A stretch of 64,000 bases of DNA, taken from NCBI RefSeq assembly GCF_018310535.1, contig NZ_CP074102.1, positions 6,076,001 to 6,140,000 on the forward strand. The letters run 5' to 3'. Below, in pieces: positions 34,160-42,122 of this stretch. The stretch's first letter is position 1. Each line of letters opens with the position of its first letter. Below the pieces are notes generated by a model. The model ran no database searches. It saw nothing but the letters and a program-made list of their open reading frames with translations, and was not told the origin of the DNA. The DNA is from Streptomyces mirabilis (GTDB lineage: Bacteria; Actinomycetota; Actinomycetes; Streptomycetales; Streptomycetaceae). A program made the position numbers and the translations under genes.

Positions 34160-36604
34160 ATGAAGAACGTGGTGTGGACGGGGACCTGGGTCGCCGAGCG
34201 GCTGGGTGTCGAGCTCGTCGGTGACGAGGAGCTGAGCGACCTGCTGGGGCTCGCGCTGCGGCGCAACCCCCGCCGGGCGCATCTGCTCGTGTCGAACGTG
34301 CTCGGCAAGCACGTCCCGCAGTCGCCGTCCGTGGTGTACGGACACGGATTCGCGCTCGGCCGGCGGGTGCGGGAGCTGCTCGGCACCGAGGACGCCCGCG
34401 CGGCCGTCGTCCTCGGGTACGCCGAGACGGCCACCGGCCTCGGCCACTCCGTCGCCGACGGCGTGGGCCTCGCGCCCTACCTCCACTCGACCCGCCGCCC
34501 CGTCCCCGGTGTCGACACGGCGGGCGGCTTCGAGGAGTCCCACTCCCACGCCACCTCCCACCTCCTGCTGCCGGAGAACCCCGGTCTGCTGGCGGGCCCG
34601 GGCCCCCTGGTCCTCGTCGACGACGAGTTCTCCACCGGCAACACGGTCCTCAACACCATCCGCGACCTCCACGCCCGCTATCCGCGCGACCGCTATGTGG
34701 TCGTGGCCCTGGTCGACATGCGCTCGGCCGCGGACCTGGGCCGGCTGGCGGAGTTCGCGACGGAGATCGGCGCACGGGTGGACCTGGTCGCCGCGGCGAG
34801 GGGCACCGTGAACCTCCCGGAGGGCGTCCTGGAGAAGGGCCAGGCGCTGGTGGCGGAACACGAGACCACCGAGCGCGGCGAGCCCGCCGACAGCCGTCGG
34901 GGGCACCCCGGTGCCACCCGTGTCGAGCTCGGCTGGCCCCGGGGCCTGCCCGACGGGGGACGGCACGGGTTCACGCCCGGGCATCGAATACGGCTGGACG
35001 CGGCGCTGCCCGCCATGGCCGCGCGGATCGCCGACGCGCTGCCGGAGGGGGCGCGGCGCGTCCTCGTACTCGGCTTCGAGGAGCTGATGTACGCGCCGCT
35101 CAGGCTGGCCAGGGAGCTGGAGCAGGTGGTGCCCGCCGAGGTGCGGTACTCCACGACCACCCGCTCCCCGGTGCTCGCCCTCGACGACCCCGGTTACGCC
35201 ATACGGACGCGCCTCGTCTTCCCGGCCCACGACGACCCCGACGACGGACCGGGCGAGCGGTACGCCTACAACGTCGCGGGTGCCGGTTTCGACGCGGTCG
35301 TGGCCGTGGTCGACTCCGCCGCCGACACGCCCGGCCTGCACGCCCCCGACGGCCTGCTGGCCCAGCTCGCGGAGCACACCCCGAGCGTCCTGCTCGCCGT
35401 CGTCCCGTCGTACGTCCCCGCACGGCCGTCCACAGAAAGGCCCTCCATGCTCCCCGAGCCCCTCCGCGGCCCCGCCTTCTCCTCGTACGCGCCCGACGAG
35501 GTCGGCTGGCTGCTGCAGGACCTCTCGGACGTGACGCTGGAGGCGCCGACGGAGGAGCGCGAGGAGGCGATCCAGAGCGGCGGCGCCCACTACGCGGAGT
35601 CGCTGCCGGTCGAGTACCAGCCGAGCCCCCAGTACCAGGAGCTGTTCCAGACGGCCCTGGGCACCTCGGCCGCCCGGATCGCCCGGGCCGTCGGCGCCGT
35701 CACGGAGCTGGTGCTCGCCGAACGCTCCCCGCGTCCGGTCCTCGTCTCGCTGGCCCGCGCGGGCACCCCCGTCGGCGTCCTGATGCGCCGCTGGGCCAAG
35801 CACCGGCACGGCCTCGACCTGCCGCACTACGCCGTCTCCATCGTCCGTGGCCGCGGCATCGACGCCAACGCGCTGCGCTGGCTGGCCGCCCACCACGACC
35901 CGGCCGACGTCGTGTTCGTCGACGGCTGGACCGGCAAGGGCGCCATCACCCGCGAACTCACCGAGGCCATCAGGGAGTTCGAGTCCGCCGAGGGGATCAC
36001 CGGCTTCGACCCGGAGATCGCGGTCCTCGCCGACCCGGGCTCGTGCGTACGGACGTACGGCACCCGCGAGGACTTCCTCATCCCCTCCGCCTGCCTCAAC
36101 TCGACGGTCTCAGGCCTGATTTCGCGTACCGTGCTGCGCTCGGACCTGGTCGGCGAGTACGACTTCCACGGCGCGAAGTTCTACCGCGAGCTCGCCGGAT
36201 CCGACGTCTCCGTCGACTTCCTGGACGCCGTCGCCGCCCACTTCCCCGACGTCGCCGACGCGGCCTGCGCCCAGGCCAAGGAGCTCCTCGCCGCCGACCG
36301 CACGCCCACCTGGGAGGGCTGGGCGGCCGTCGAGCGGATCAGCGAGGACTACGAGATCCACGACGTGAACCTCGTCAAGCCGGGCGTCGGCGAGACCACC
36401 CGCGTGCTGCTGCGCCGCGTCCCCTGGAAGATCCTGGCGCGCGCCGGAGCGGGCGCCGACCTCGACCACGTACGCCTGCTCGCCCAGCAGCGCGGGGTGC
36501 CCGTCGAGGAGGTCGACGAACTCCCTTACACCTGCGTGGGGTTGATCCACCCGAAGTACACGCGCGGCGCGACCGGCGCCGACGGCAAGGCGGTGACGGT
36601 CTGA
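34160..36604 (+). CDS. Fused phosphoribosyltransferase - TRSP - StiP-like protein
   Basis: An 814-residue protein. Residues about 60-240 are a type I PRTase: VVLGYAETATGLGHSVAD and the PRPP loop VLVDDEFSTGNTVLNTI. Residues about 260-425 are the TRSP domain, including the name-giving segment YSTTTRSPVLALDDPGYAIR. From about 440 comes a StiP-type domain (FSSYAPDEVGWLLQDLSD; LVSLARAGTPVGVLMRRW; VFVDGWTGKGAI; PSACLNSTVSGLISRTVL). StiP was named as a cysteine protease precursor, but PRTase-like or RNA-ligand roles are also proposed. An in-frame ATG at 35447 (Met430), preceded by AAAGG, marks the junction. Start 34160 has AAGGA. It overlaps the HAD gene by one base. Confidence 0.85.
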   Translation: MKNVVWTGTWVAERLGVELVGDEELSDLLGLALRRNPRRAHLLVSNVLGKHVPQSPSVVYGHGFALGRRVRELLGTEDARAAVVLGYAETATGLGHSVADGVGLAPYLHSTRRPVPGVDTAGGFEESHSHATSHLLLPENPGLLAGPGPLVLVDDEFSTGNTVLNTIRDLHARYPRDRYVVVALVDMRSAADLGRLAEFATEIGARVDLVAAARGTVNLPEGVLEKGQALVAEHETTERGEPADSRRGHPGATRVELGWPRGLPDGGRHGFTPGHRIRLDAALPAMAARIADALPEGARRVLVLGFEELMYAPLRLARELEQVVPAEVRYSTTTRSPVLALDDPGYAIRTRLVFPAHDDPDDGPGERYAYNVAGAGFDAVVAVVDSAADTPGLHAPDGLLAQLAEHTPSVLLAVVPSYVPARPSTERPSMLPEPLRGPAFSSYAPDEVGWLLQDLSDVTLEAPTEEREEAIQSGGAHYAESLPVEYQPSPQYQELFQTALGTSAARIARAVGAVTELVLAERSPRPVLVSLARAGTPVGVLMRRWAKHRHGLDLPHYAVSIVRGRGIDANALRWLAAHHDPADVVFVDGWTGKGAITRELTEAIREFESAEGITGFDPEIAVLADPGSCVRTYGTREDFLIPSACLNSTVSGLISRTVLRSDLVGEYDFHGAKFYRELAGSDVSVDFLDAVAAHFPDVADAACAQAKELLAADRTPTWEGWAAVERISEDYEIHDVNLVKPGVGETTRVLLRRVPWKILARAGAGADLDHVRLLAQQRGVPVEEVDELPYTCVGLIHPKYTRGATGADGKAVTV

Positions 36605-37431
36605 TGTCCGCGCCCAGGGTGCTCGTCGCCAGCGATCTCGACCGTACGCTGATCTACTCCTCCGCCGCCCTCGCGCTGACCATGCCGGACGCGCGGGCGC
36701 CCCGGCTGCTCTGCGTCGAGGTGCACGAGGCCAAGCCGCTGTCGTACATGACCGAGACGGCCGCCGCGCTGCTCACCGAGCTCGGCGACACGGCCCACTT
36801 CGTGCCCACCACGACCCGCACCCGCAAGCAGTACCAGCGCATCAACCTGCCGGGCCCCGCACCCGAGTACGCGATCTGCGCCAACGGCGGGCACCTGCTC
36901 GTCGACGGTGTCTCCGACCCCGACTGGCACGCGGCCGTGACCGCGCGGCTCGCCAGCGAGTGCGCGCCGCTGGACGAGGTGCGGGAGTATCTGGCGGCCA
37001 CCGCCGATCCGGTCTGGGTCCGCAAGCACCGGGTCGCCGAGGACCTGTTCGCCTATCTGGTGGTGGAGCGCGAGCTGCTGCCCGAGGAGTGGGTGAAGGA
37101 GCTCGCCGTCTGGGCGGAGGGCCGCGGCTGGACGGTGTCGCTGCAGGGCCGCAAGATCTACGCCGTGCCGAAGCCGCTCACCAAGAGCGCGGCCGTGCGC
37201 GAGGTGGCCCGCCGCACCGGCGCGATCCTGACCCTCGCCGCCGGTGACTCCCTCCTCGACGCCGACCTGCTGCTCGCCGCCGACCGCGGCTGGCGGCCGG
37301 GCCACGGGGAGCTGGCCGAGGCCGACTGGACGGCGCCGGCGATCACCGCCCTCCCGGAGCGGGGGGTCGCGGCGGGGGAGCGGATCCTGCGGGAGTTCGT
37401 GCACGCCTGTGGCCGCCCGGGCGCGGTCTGA
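36604..37431 (+). CDS. HAD-superfamily hydrolase, Ter-associated
   Basis: A 275-residue phosphatase-like protein. The catalytic motif I is VASDLDRTL (Asp11 nucleophile, Asp13 acid/base). Motif II is VPTTTRTRKQ, the lysine is in PLTKSAAVREVA and motif III is LAAGDSLLDADLLLAA. A C2-type cap lies between (residues about 85-190). This layout matches sucrose-phosphatase/Cof-like HADs. Translational coupling (TGATG) to the PRTase fusion suggests it dephosphorylates the ribosyl-phosphate product of that pathway. Its stop codon lies inside a 22-bp tandem repeat. Confidence 0.88.
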   Translation: MSAPRVLVASDLDRTLIYSSAALALTMPDARAPRLLCVEVHEAKPLSYMTETAAALLTELGDTAHFVPTTTRTRKQYQRINLPGPAPEYAICANGGHLLVDGVSDPDWHAAVTARLASECAPLDEVREYLAATADPVWVRKHRVAEDLFAYLVVERELLPEEWVKELAVWAEGRGWTVSLQGRKIYAVPKPLTKSAAVREVARRTGAILTLAAGDSLLDADLLLAADRGWRPGHGELAEADWTAPAITALPERGVAAGERILREFVHACGRPGAV

Positions 37432-37484
37432 ACGGGAGCCGGGCGCGGTCTGAGCGGGAGCCGGGCGCGGTCTGAGGGGGAGCC
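37419..37484. repeat. Three tandem 22-bp repeats spanning the HAD stop codon
   Basis: GGGCGCGGTCTGAACGGGAG-CC and two copies with one or two changes run at 37419-37440, 37441-37462 and 37463-37484. Each contains GCGGTCTGA, the final codons and stop of the HAD gene. Confidence 0.9.
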
Positions 37485-37594
37485 GTGCCCGGCCTGTGCG
37501 GAGGCCTCGTAGGGCCTGACAGTGCGACACGCCCGGGCCGCGCGGAGGATTCGGGCGAAGAAAAGCTGAAGACTTCCTGAAAAATCCTGGTCGG

Positions 37595-37819
37595 TCAGCC
37601 GCAGCAGCCGCCGCCGCAGCACCCGCCTCCGCCCCCTCCGGACGGGCGCGGCGCGGGCGCGGACGCCGACCCGCCGGTGGCGACCGCGACGGTCGACAGG
37701 AGTTTCACCGTGTCGTCGTGCCCGGCGGGACAGTCCGCCGGAGCAGCGGATTCCGCCATGGGGCGGCTCAGTTCGAAGGTGTCGCCGCAGGTCCGGCAGC
37801 GGTACTCGTAGCGAGGCAT
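37595..37819 (-). CDS. FmdB family zinc-ribbon protein
   Basis: A 74-residue protein. The FmdB zinc ribbon is MPRYEYRCRTCGDTFELSRPM with CxxC at residues 8 and 11, and the second half DCPAGH. The tail SGGGGGGCCGGGCCG is a Gly/Cys run that could bind further metal. FmdB proteins are small, widespread putative regulatory or metal-binding proteins of unclear role. ATG 37819 is used; ATG 37825 is two codons earlier. Confidence 0.8.
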   Translation of the reverse strand: MPRYEYRCRTCGDTFELSRPMAESAAPADCPAGHDDTVKLLSTVAVATGGSASAPAPRPSGGGGGGCCGGGCCG

Positions 37820-38153
37820 ACCCACAGGTTAGCGGCCCGGGACCGGCGATCGAAGTCTTCCGTGACCCGGTCGCGCACCGGGTGCCGCCGTGGTCCGGAA
37901 CCCGGGCCTCCTCGATTCCTCCCCGATTCCCGCCCAGTGCCTTCAGAGGGCCGACTTGACCTGCTGAGCATTTCTGTCTGGTTCCTGGGCGAGGAGATCG
38001 TATTAGTCGCTGATAATTTAAGGGGGCCGCGACGAGCCGCAAGGTCGGGGAGGGGGGCTCGCAGCCGCATGTGCGGCCGCTGCATCTACCCGCGCGCGCA
38101 ATTCCGAAGTGCGGAGGGAGACGCAGTCGTGACCGAGGCATGGCATCGAACAG
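37820..38153. other. Gap before the penicillin-binding protein gene
   Basis: No gene is supported in these 334 bp. The stretch TATTAGTCGCTGATAATTTA (37999-38018) is strikingly A+T-rich and is the probable promoter region. GCAGCCGCATGTGCGGCCGC (38060) is a near-palindrome that could fold in the mRNA leader. GGAGGGAG at 38112 faces a short frame (GTG 38129) that stops at 38203, out of frame with the PBP. Confidence 0.45.
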
Positions 38154-40553
38154 ATGCCCCGCATCCCCTGGGCCGTCCATGCGCCGGAGCCCGCCGTGGC
38201 TAGCGGGGAGGGCGACGACCGCCAGAACAGCCGACGGCCCGGTCCGCAACGACCGGCGAGTCGCCGTGCGGAGGACACGCAGAACGAGACTCCCGCCGAG
38301 CGAACCACTCAGCTTCGCTTCCCGCCCCGCGCCGAGGAGACCACCCAGCTTCGCCTCCCGCCCCGCGCCGAGGAGACCACCCAGCTCCGCCTCCCGCCCC
38401 GCGCCGAGGAGACCACGCAACTCCGCCTCCCGCCCAGAGGCGACAGCCCCGCCGAGGAGACCACGCAGCTTCGCGTCCCGACGCCTGCCGAGATCGAGGC
38501 GCACTCAGGTGCGGAGGACCTCGCACGACGCGCCGATCGAGGGACGAATTCCGGCCATCGCGGCACCCGGCGCAAACCGGCCATGCCCTCCGCGCTCGCC
38601 GGACGCTGGGCGCGCATCGCCCGCCGTCTGAGACCGGCGTACCCGCGCCCCGGACGCACCGGCTGGCGGCGCTGGGTGCCCTCCTGGCGTCAGTGGCTGG
38701 GCGCCTGGGGCCTGGCCATCGGGCTGAGCGGAACGTTTCTGGTGATCGCCTACGCCGCGACAGACATACCCCAGAACCTCAACACGTACGCCACCCAGCA
38801 GGACAACGTCTACTTCTGGTCCGACGGGACGCCCATGGCCCGTACCGGGTGGGTGCGGCGGCAGGCGATGCCGCTGAAGGACATACCCCAGGACGTGCGC
38901 TGGGCGGTGCTGGCCGCGGAGAACCAGAGCTTCTACTCCGACCCGGGCATCTCCTTCAAGGGCATCACCCGCGCCCTGGTGCGCACGATCGGCGAGGGCA
39001 ACACCGAGGGCGGCTCGACGATCACCCAGCAGTACGTCAAGAACGTCTACCTGAACCAGAACCGCTCGGTGAGCCGCAAGTTCACCGAGGCGATGATCTC
39101 CCTCAAGCTCGACCAGAAGATGAGCAAGGACAAGATCCTCGAGGGTTACCTCAACACCAGCTGGTTCGGCCGCGGCACGTACGGCATCCAGCGCGCCGCC
39201 CAGGCCTACTACGGCAAGGACGTCGGCGAACTCAACGCCAGCGAGGCCGCGATGCTCGCGTCCCTGCTGAAGGGCGCGGGCCTGTACGACCCCACCCTGA
39301 GCCAGGCGAACCACAAGCGCGCCGTGGAGCGCTGGTCCTGGATCCTCGACCGCATGGTCAAGATCGGCAAGCTGTCGCCGGCCGAGCGGGCCAAGTACAC
39401 GAAGTTCCCCGAGCCGACCACGCAGTCCCAGACCTTCGACACCGGCAAGCAGAGCGACTACCTGGTGGAGCTCGCGACCCAGTACGCGAAGAAGGCCGCG
39501 CACATCTCGGACCAGCAGTTCGACCTGGGCGGCTACCAGATCTACACGACCTTCGACCGGAAGCGGGAGACGGCGCTCGCCGACGCCGTGACCAAGGCCC
39601 GCAAAAAGGCCCTGAAGGACGACCCCAAGACGGCGAAGACCGCCCACTACGGGGCCTCCTCGGTGGCCGCCGACGGCAAGATCCTCGCCGTCTACGGCGG
39701 CCCCGACCACCGTACGCAGGGCTACAACGAGTCCAACGCGACCACCGTCCCGGCCGGTTCGGCGTTCCTGCCGTTCGTCTACGCCGCCGGGCTGGAGAAC
39801 GGCGTCCACAAGACCCGCGACAGTACGGCGACACCGGTCACGCCGGAGACGCTCTACAACGGTGACGACAACATCCCCGTCACCACACCCGAAGGGCCCT
39901 ACTGGGACCGCGCCAACAAGAAGGTCGCCGCCCACAACGACGGCAACAAGTCCTGGGGGCAGATCAGCCTGCGCAAGGCGCTCGCCGAGTCCGTGAACGT
40001 GCCGTTCATGCAGCTCGGCATGGACACGGGCCTGGACAAGGTGCGGCAGACCGCCGAAGCGGCCGGGCTGCTCTCGTCGACCATGGGACCCCAGGTGCCC
40101 GCGCTGTCCCTGGGCAACTCCACACCCAGCGCGATCCGGATGGCCAACGCCTACGCCACCTTCGCCGCGGGCGGGTCGCACACCGAGCCGTACTCCGTGC
40201 GACGCATCACCCGCAACGGCTCCCAGGTCGCCCTGGACACCCCCCGCCCCAAGCGCGCGGTGAGCGCCGAGGTGGCCCGCGAGGTCACCGAGGGGCTCAC
40301 GGACGCCTTCGGCACGGCGCACCCCACCGCGGCCCAGAGCGCACCGGACACGGCCGGGAAGGCCGGCACCACGGCGGACGACACCGCCGCCTGGTACGTC
40401 GGCACGAACCGTTCCGTGTCGACCGCGATCGTCCTCTACCGCATCGACCTGACCAAGAGCCTCGAACCACTGCCGCTCAAGGGGCTCGCCGGCGCGTCCG
40501 CCGACGACGTCCCGTACGGCATCTGGGCCGGCGCCATGAGTCCGCTCGGCTGA
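38154..40553 (+). CDS. Class A penicillin-binding protein with intact GT51 and degenerate transpeptidase domain
   Basis: A 799-residue bitopic protein. Residues 1-180 are cytoplasmic and include an AEETTQLRLPP repeat array. A single membrane helix (GAWGLAIGLSGTFLVIAYAA) follows. The glycosyltransferase 51 domain has the catalytic Glu256 in AAENQSFYSDPG and the second motif GGSTITQQYVKN. The transpeptidase domain is recognisable, but SxxK reads SAFL (Ser536, Leu539 in place of Lys) and KTG reads KAG; SVN is retained. It probably polymerises glycan strands without cross-linking, or acts as a scaffold. The start is uncertain: GTG 38196 has a better ribosome-binding site. Confidence 0.87.
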   Translation: MPRIPWAVHAPEPAVASGEGDDRQNSRRPGPQRPASRRAEDTQNETPAERTTQLRFPPRAEETTQLRLPPRAEETTQLRLPPRAEETTQLRLPPRGDSPAEETTQLRVPTPAEIEAHSGAEDLARRADRGTNSGHRGTRRKPAMPSALAGRWARIARRLRPAYPRPGRTGWRRWVPSWRQWLGAWGLAIGLSGTFLVIAYAATDIPQNLNTYATQQDNVYFWSDGTPMARTGWVRRQAMPLKDIPQDVRWAVLAAENQSFYSDPGISFKGITRALVRTIGEGNTEGGSTITQQYVKNVYLNQNRSVSRKFTEAMISLKLDQKMSKDKILEGYLNTSWFGRGTYGIQRAAQAYYGKDVGELNASEAAMLASLLKGAGLYDPTLSQANHKRAVERWSWILDRMVKIGKLSPAERAKYTKFPEPTTQSQTFDTGKQSDYLVELATQYAKKAAHISDQQFDLGGYQIYTTFDRKRETALADAVTKARKKALKDDPKTAKTAHYGASSVAADGKILAVYGGPDHRTQGYNESNATTVPAGSAFLPFVYAAGLENGVHKTRDSTATPVTPETLYNGDDNIPVTTPEGPYWDRANKKVAAHNDGNKSWGQISLRKALAESVNVPFMQLGMDTGLDKVRQTAEAAGLLSSTMGPQVPALSLGNSTPSAIRMANAYATFAAGGSHTEPYSVRRITRNGSQVALDTPRPKRAVSAEVAREVTEGLTDAFGTAHPTAAQSAPDTAGKAGTTADDTAAWYVGTNRSVSTAIVLYRIDLTKSLEPLPLKGLAGASADDVPYGIWAGAMSPLG
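38295..38480 (+). repeat. 36-bp coding repeats in the PBP cytoplasmic tail
   Basis: Units starting with GCCGAGGAGACCAC occur at 38295, 38331, 38367 and 38403, with a partial unit at 38451. They encode the 12-residue unit AEETTQLRLPPR. The third-position identity between copies shows recent DNA-level duplication. Confidence 0.9.
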
Positions 40554-40556
40554 CCG

Positions 40557-40623
40557 CGACGGCCACGAGGCCGCCCACCCCGACGGCCGAGAGGCCACCG
40601 CGCATCCCGACGGCCGAAAGGCC
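40557..40623. repeat. Three imperfect repeats directly after the PBP stop codon
   Basis: CGACGGCC(A/G)(C/A)GAGGCC occurs at 40557, 40581 and 40608, a spacing of 24 and 27 bp. The array starts 3 nt past the TGA. Confidence 0.7.
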
Positions 40624-40664
40624 CCCGCCCGCTCCTTCCACCCCCCTCGCAGAATGTGCCCCGT

Positions 40665-41966
40665 ATGAACTCGAAGCACAGCGGTCACCGCCGCCGCGAA
40701 CCCGCACCCGCTCCCGGTTCCGCCCGCCAGGGGTTCGTGGCCATGGCGGCCTTCCTCGTCGTGACGTCGACGACCGCCACCTACCTGGCCCTGAACCACT
40801 CGGACAACACCACACCGGCCGCCTCGGCCGGCGGTCCCCGCTCCGGGGCCGGCGCCACCAAGACGACCAAAGAACCCCCGTGGGACGGCAAGACGAAGGT
40901 GCTCGGGGACGGCTCCACGTCCTACACCGGTCCGCAGAAGGGCGAGTTGAAGCCCATCCCGCTCAAGCCGGGTGAGAAGCCGCCCCAGTTCGTCGTCTTC
41001 TCCTGGGACGGCGCCCTCCAGGGCGACGACAAACTCTTCACGCACTACCAGGAGTTGGCGAAGCAGTACAACGCCCACATGACGTTCTTCCTGACCGGCA
41101 TCTATCTGCTGCCCAAGGACAAGAAGACGCTCTACAAACCGCCGATGCACGCGCCGGGCGCCGCGGCGATCAGCTACGCCACCGACCAGCACATCCGCGA
41201 CACGCTGGAGGAGCTCGGCAAGGCGTACAAGGAGGGCAACGAGATAGGCACCCACTTCAACGGTCACTTCTGCGAGGACAAGGGCGGCGGGGACTGGAGC
41301 GTGGAGGAGTGGGAGAGCGAGATCAACCAGTTCTTCTCGTTCGTCGAGAAGTGGAAGACCAACACCGGCTACACCGATCTGCCGGCCCTGCCGTTCGACC
41401 CCACGAAGGAGGTCAACGGCGGTCGCGCGCCCTGCCTGGAGGGCCAGAAGAACCTGCTCAAGGCCATGAAGGCGACCGCCAAGGACTACGACTGGCGCTA
41501 TGACGCGAGCTCCTCGGGCAACCTCCAGATATGGCCGAACAAGAAGGAGGGCGTCTGGGACTTCCCGCTGCAGCTGCTCCCCTACGAGGGCGGCAAGTTC
41601 CAAGGTCTGTCCATGGACTTCAACTTCCTCGCCAACCAGTCCGGCGACTCGACCGAGGGCGACCCGGCCAAGTACCCCGAGTGGGAGCAGGAGACCGTCG
41701 CGTCGTACATGGACGGCTTCAACCGCGTGTACTACGGCAGTCGCGCACCGCTGTTCATCGGCAACCACTTCGAGAACTGGAACGGTGGCATCTACATGAA
41801 GTCCATCGACCAGGTCGTCAAGAACGTGTGCACGAAGAAGGGCGTTCGCTGTGTGTCCTTCCGTGAACTGGCCGACTGGCTCGACGTGCAGAAGCCCGAG
41901 ACCCTGGAGCGTCTGCGCAGTCTGGATCCCGCGCAGTCCCCGGACTGGTCGACGGTGGTGAAGTAG
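40665..41966 (+). CDS. Secreted polysaccharide deacetylase-like protein
   Basis: A 433-residue protein with an N-terminal signal anchor (GFVAMAAFLVVTSTTATYLAL). The NodB-like fold is seen in FVVFSWDGALQGDD (aspartate motif), AHMTFFLTGIYLLP and NEIGTHFNGHFC (His-x-x-x-His metal site). The late barrel strand is APLFIGNHFENWNGG. It probably deacetylates or binds a cell-wall polymer. A short polar linker follows the anchor. GAATGT (40653-40658) lies 6 nt before the ATG and there is no Shine-Dalgarno, so a leaderless mRNA is possible. It follows the PBP gene, consistent with a cell-wall role. Confidence 0.82.
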   Translation: MNSKHSGHRRREPAPAPGSARQGFVAMAAFLVVTSTTATYLALNHSDNTTPAASAGGPRSGAGATKTTKEPPWDGKTKVLGDGSTSYTGPQKGELKPIPLKPGEKPPQFVVFSWDGALQGDDKLFTHYQELAKQYNAHMTFFLTGIYLLPKDKKTLYKPPMHAPGAAAISYATDQHIRDTLEELGKAYKEGNEIGTHFNGHFCEDKGGGDWSVEEWESEINQFFSFVEKWKTNTGYTDLPALPFDPTKEVNGGRAPCLEGQKNLLKAMKATAKDYDWRYDASSSGNLQIWPNKKEGVWDFPLQLLPYEGGKFQGLSMDFNFLANQSGDSTEGDPAKYPEWEQETVASYMDGFNRVYYGSRAPLFIGNHFENWNGGIYMKSIDQVVKNVCTKKGVRCVSFRELADWLDVQKPETLERLRSLDPAQSPDWSTVVK

Positions 41967-41994
41967 CCGTGAACGGTGTCCTGACATGCGGTGC

Positions 41995-42025
41995 GTCAAC
42001 TTACTCTTTTCTCAGGGGAGTTGAC
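41995..42025. promoter_or_regulatory. Inverted repeat upstream of the secreted amidase
   Basis: GTCAACT (41995-42001) and AGTTGAC (42019-42025) are perfect inverted arms around a 17-nt AT-rich spacer. TTGACC within the right arm could be a -35 box. It lies 98 bp before the amidase start and may be an operator or a short terminator of the deacetylase gene. Confidence 0.4.
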
Positions 42026-42122
42026 CTGGGCGTGCATGAAATCCCCCCGGGTTCACCACGGTTGAGGAGGACGTGTAAAGATTCCCTCCCCGGCATCTGA
42101 TCGGGTGTAAGGAGAGTCCTCA

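Noticed and set aside
37980..38135. Possible riboswitch (c-di-AMP ydaO type) before the PBP gene
   Set aside because: There is a GC-rich foldable leader before a cell-wall gene, but I could not match the conserved core of the ydaO class. A covariance search with Rfam models would decide.
38505..41999. A 1164-codon open frame on the minus strand opposite the PBP and deacetylase genes
   Set aside because: It is rich in Gly/Val/Arg/Asp with no domain and lies antisense to two genes with clear motifs; it is a by-product of high G+C.
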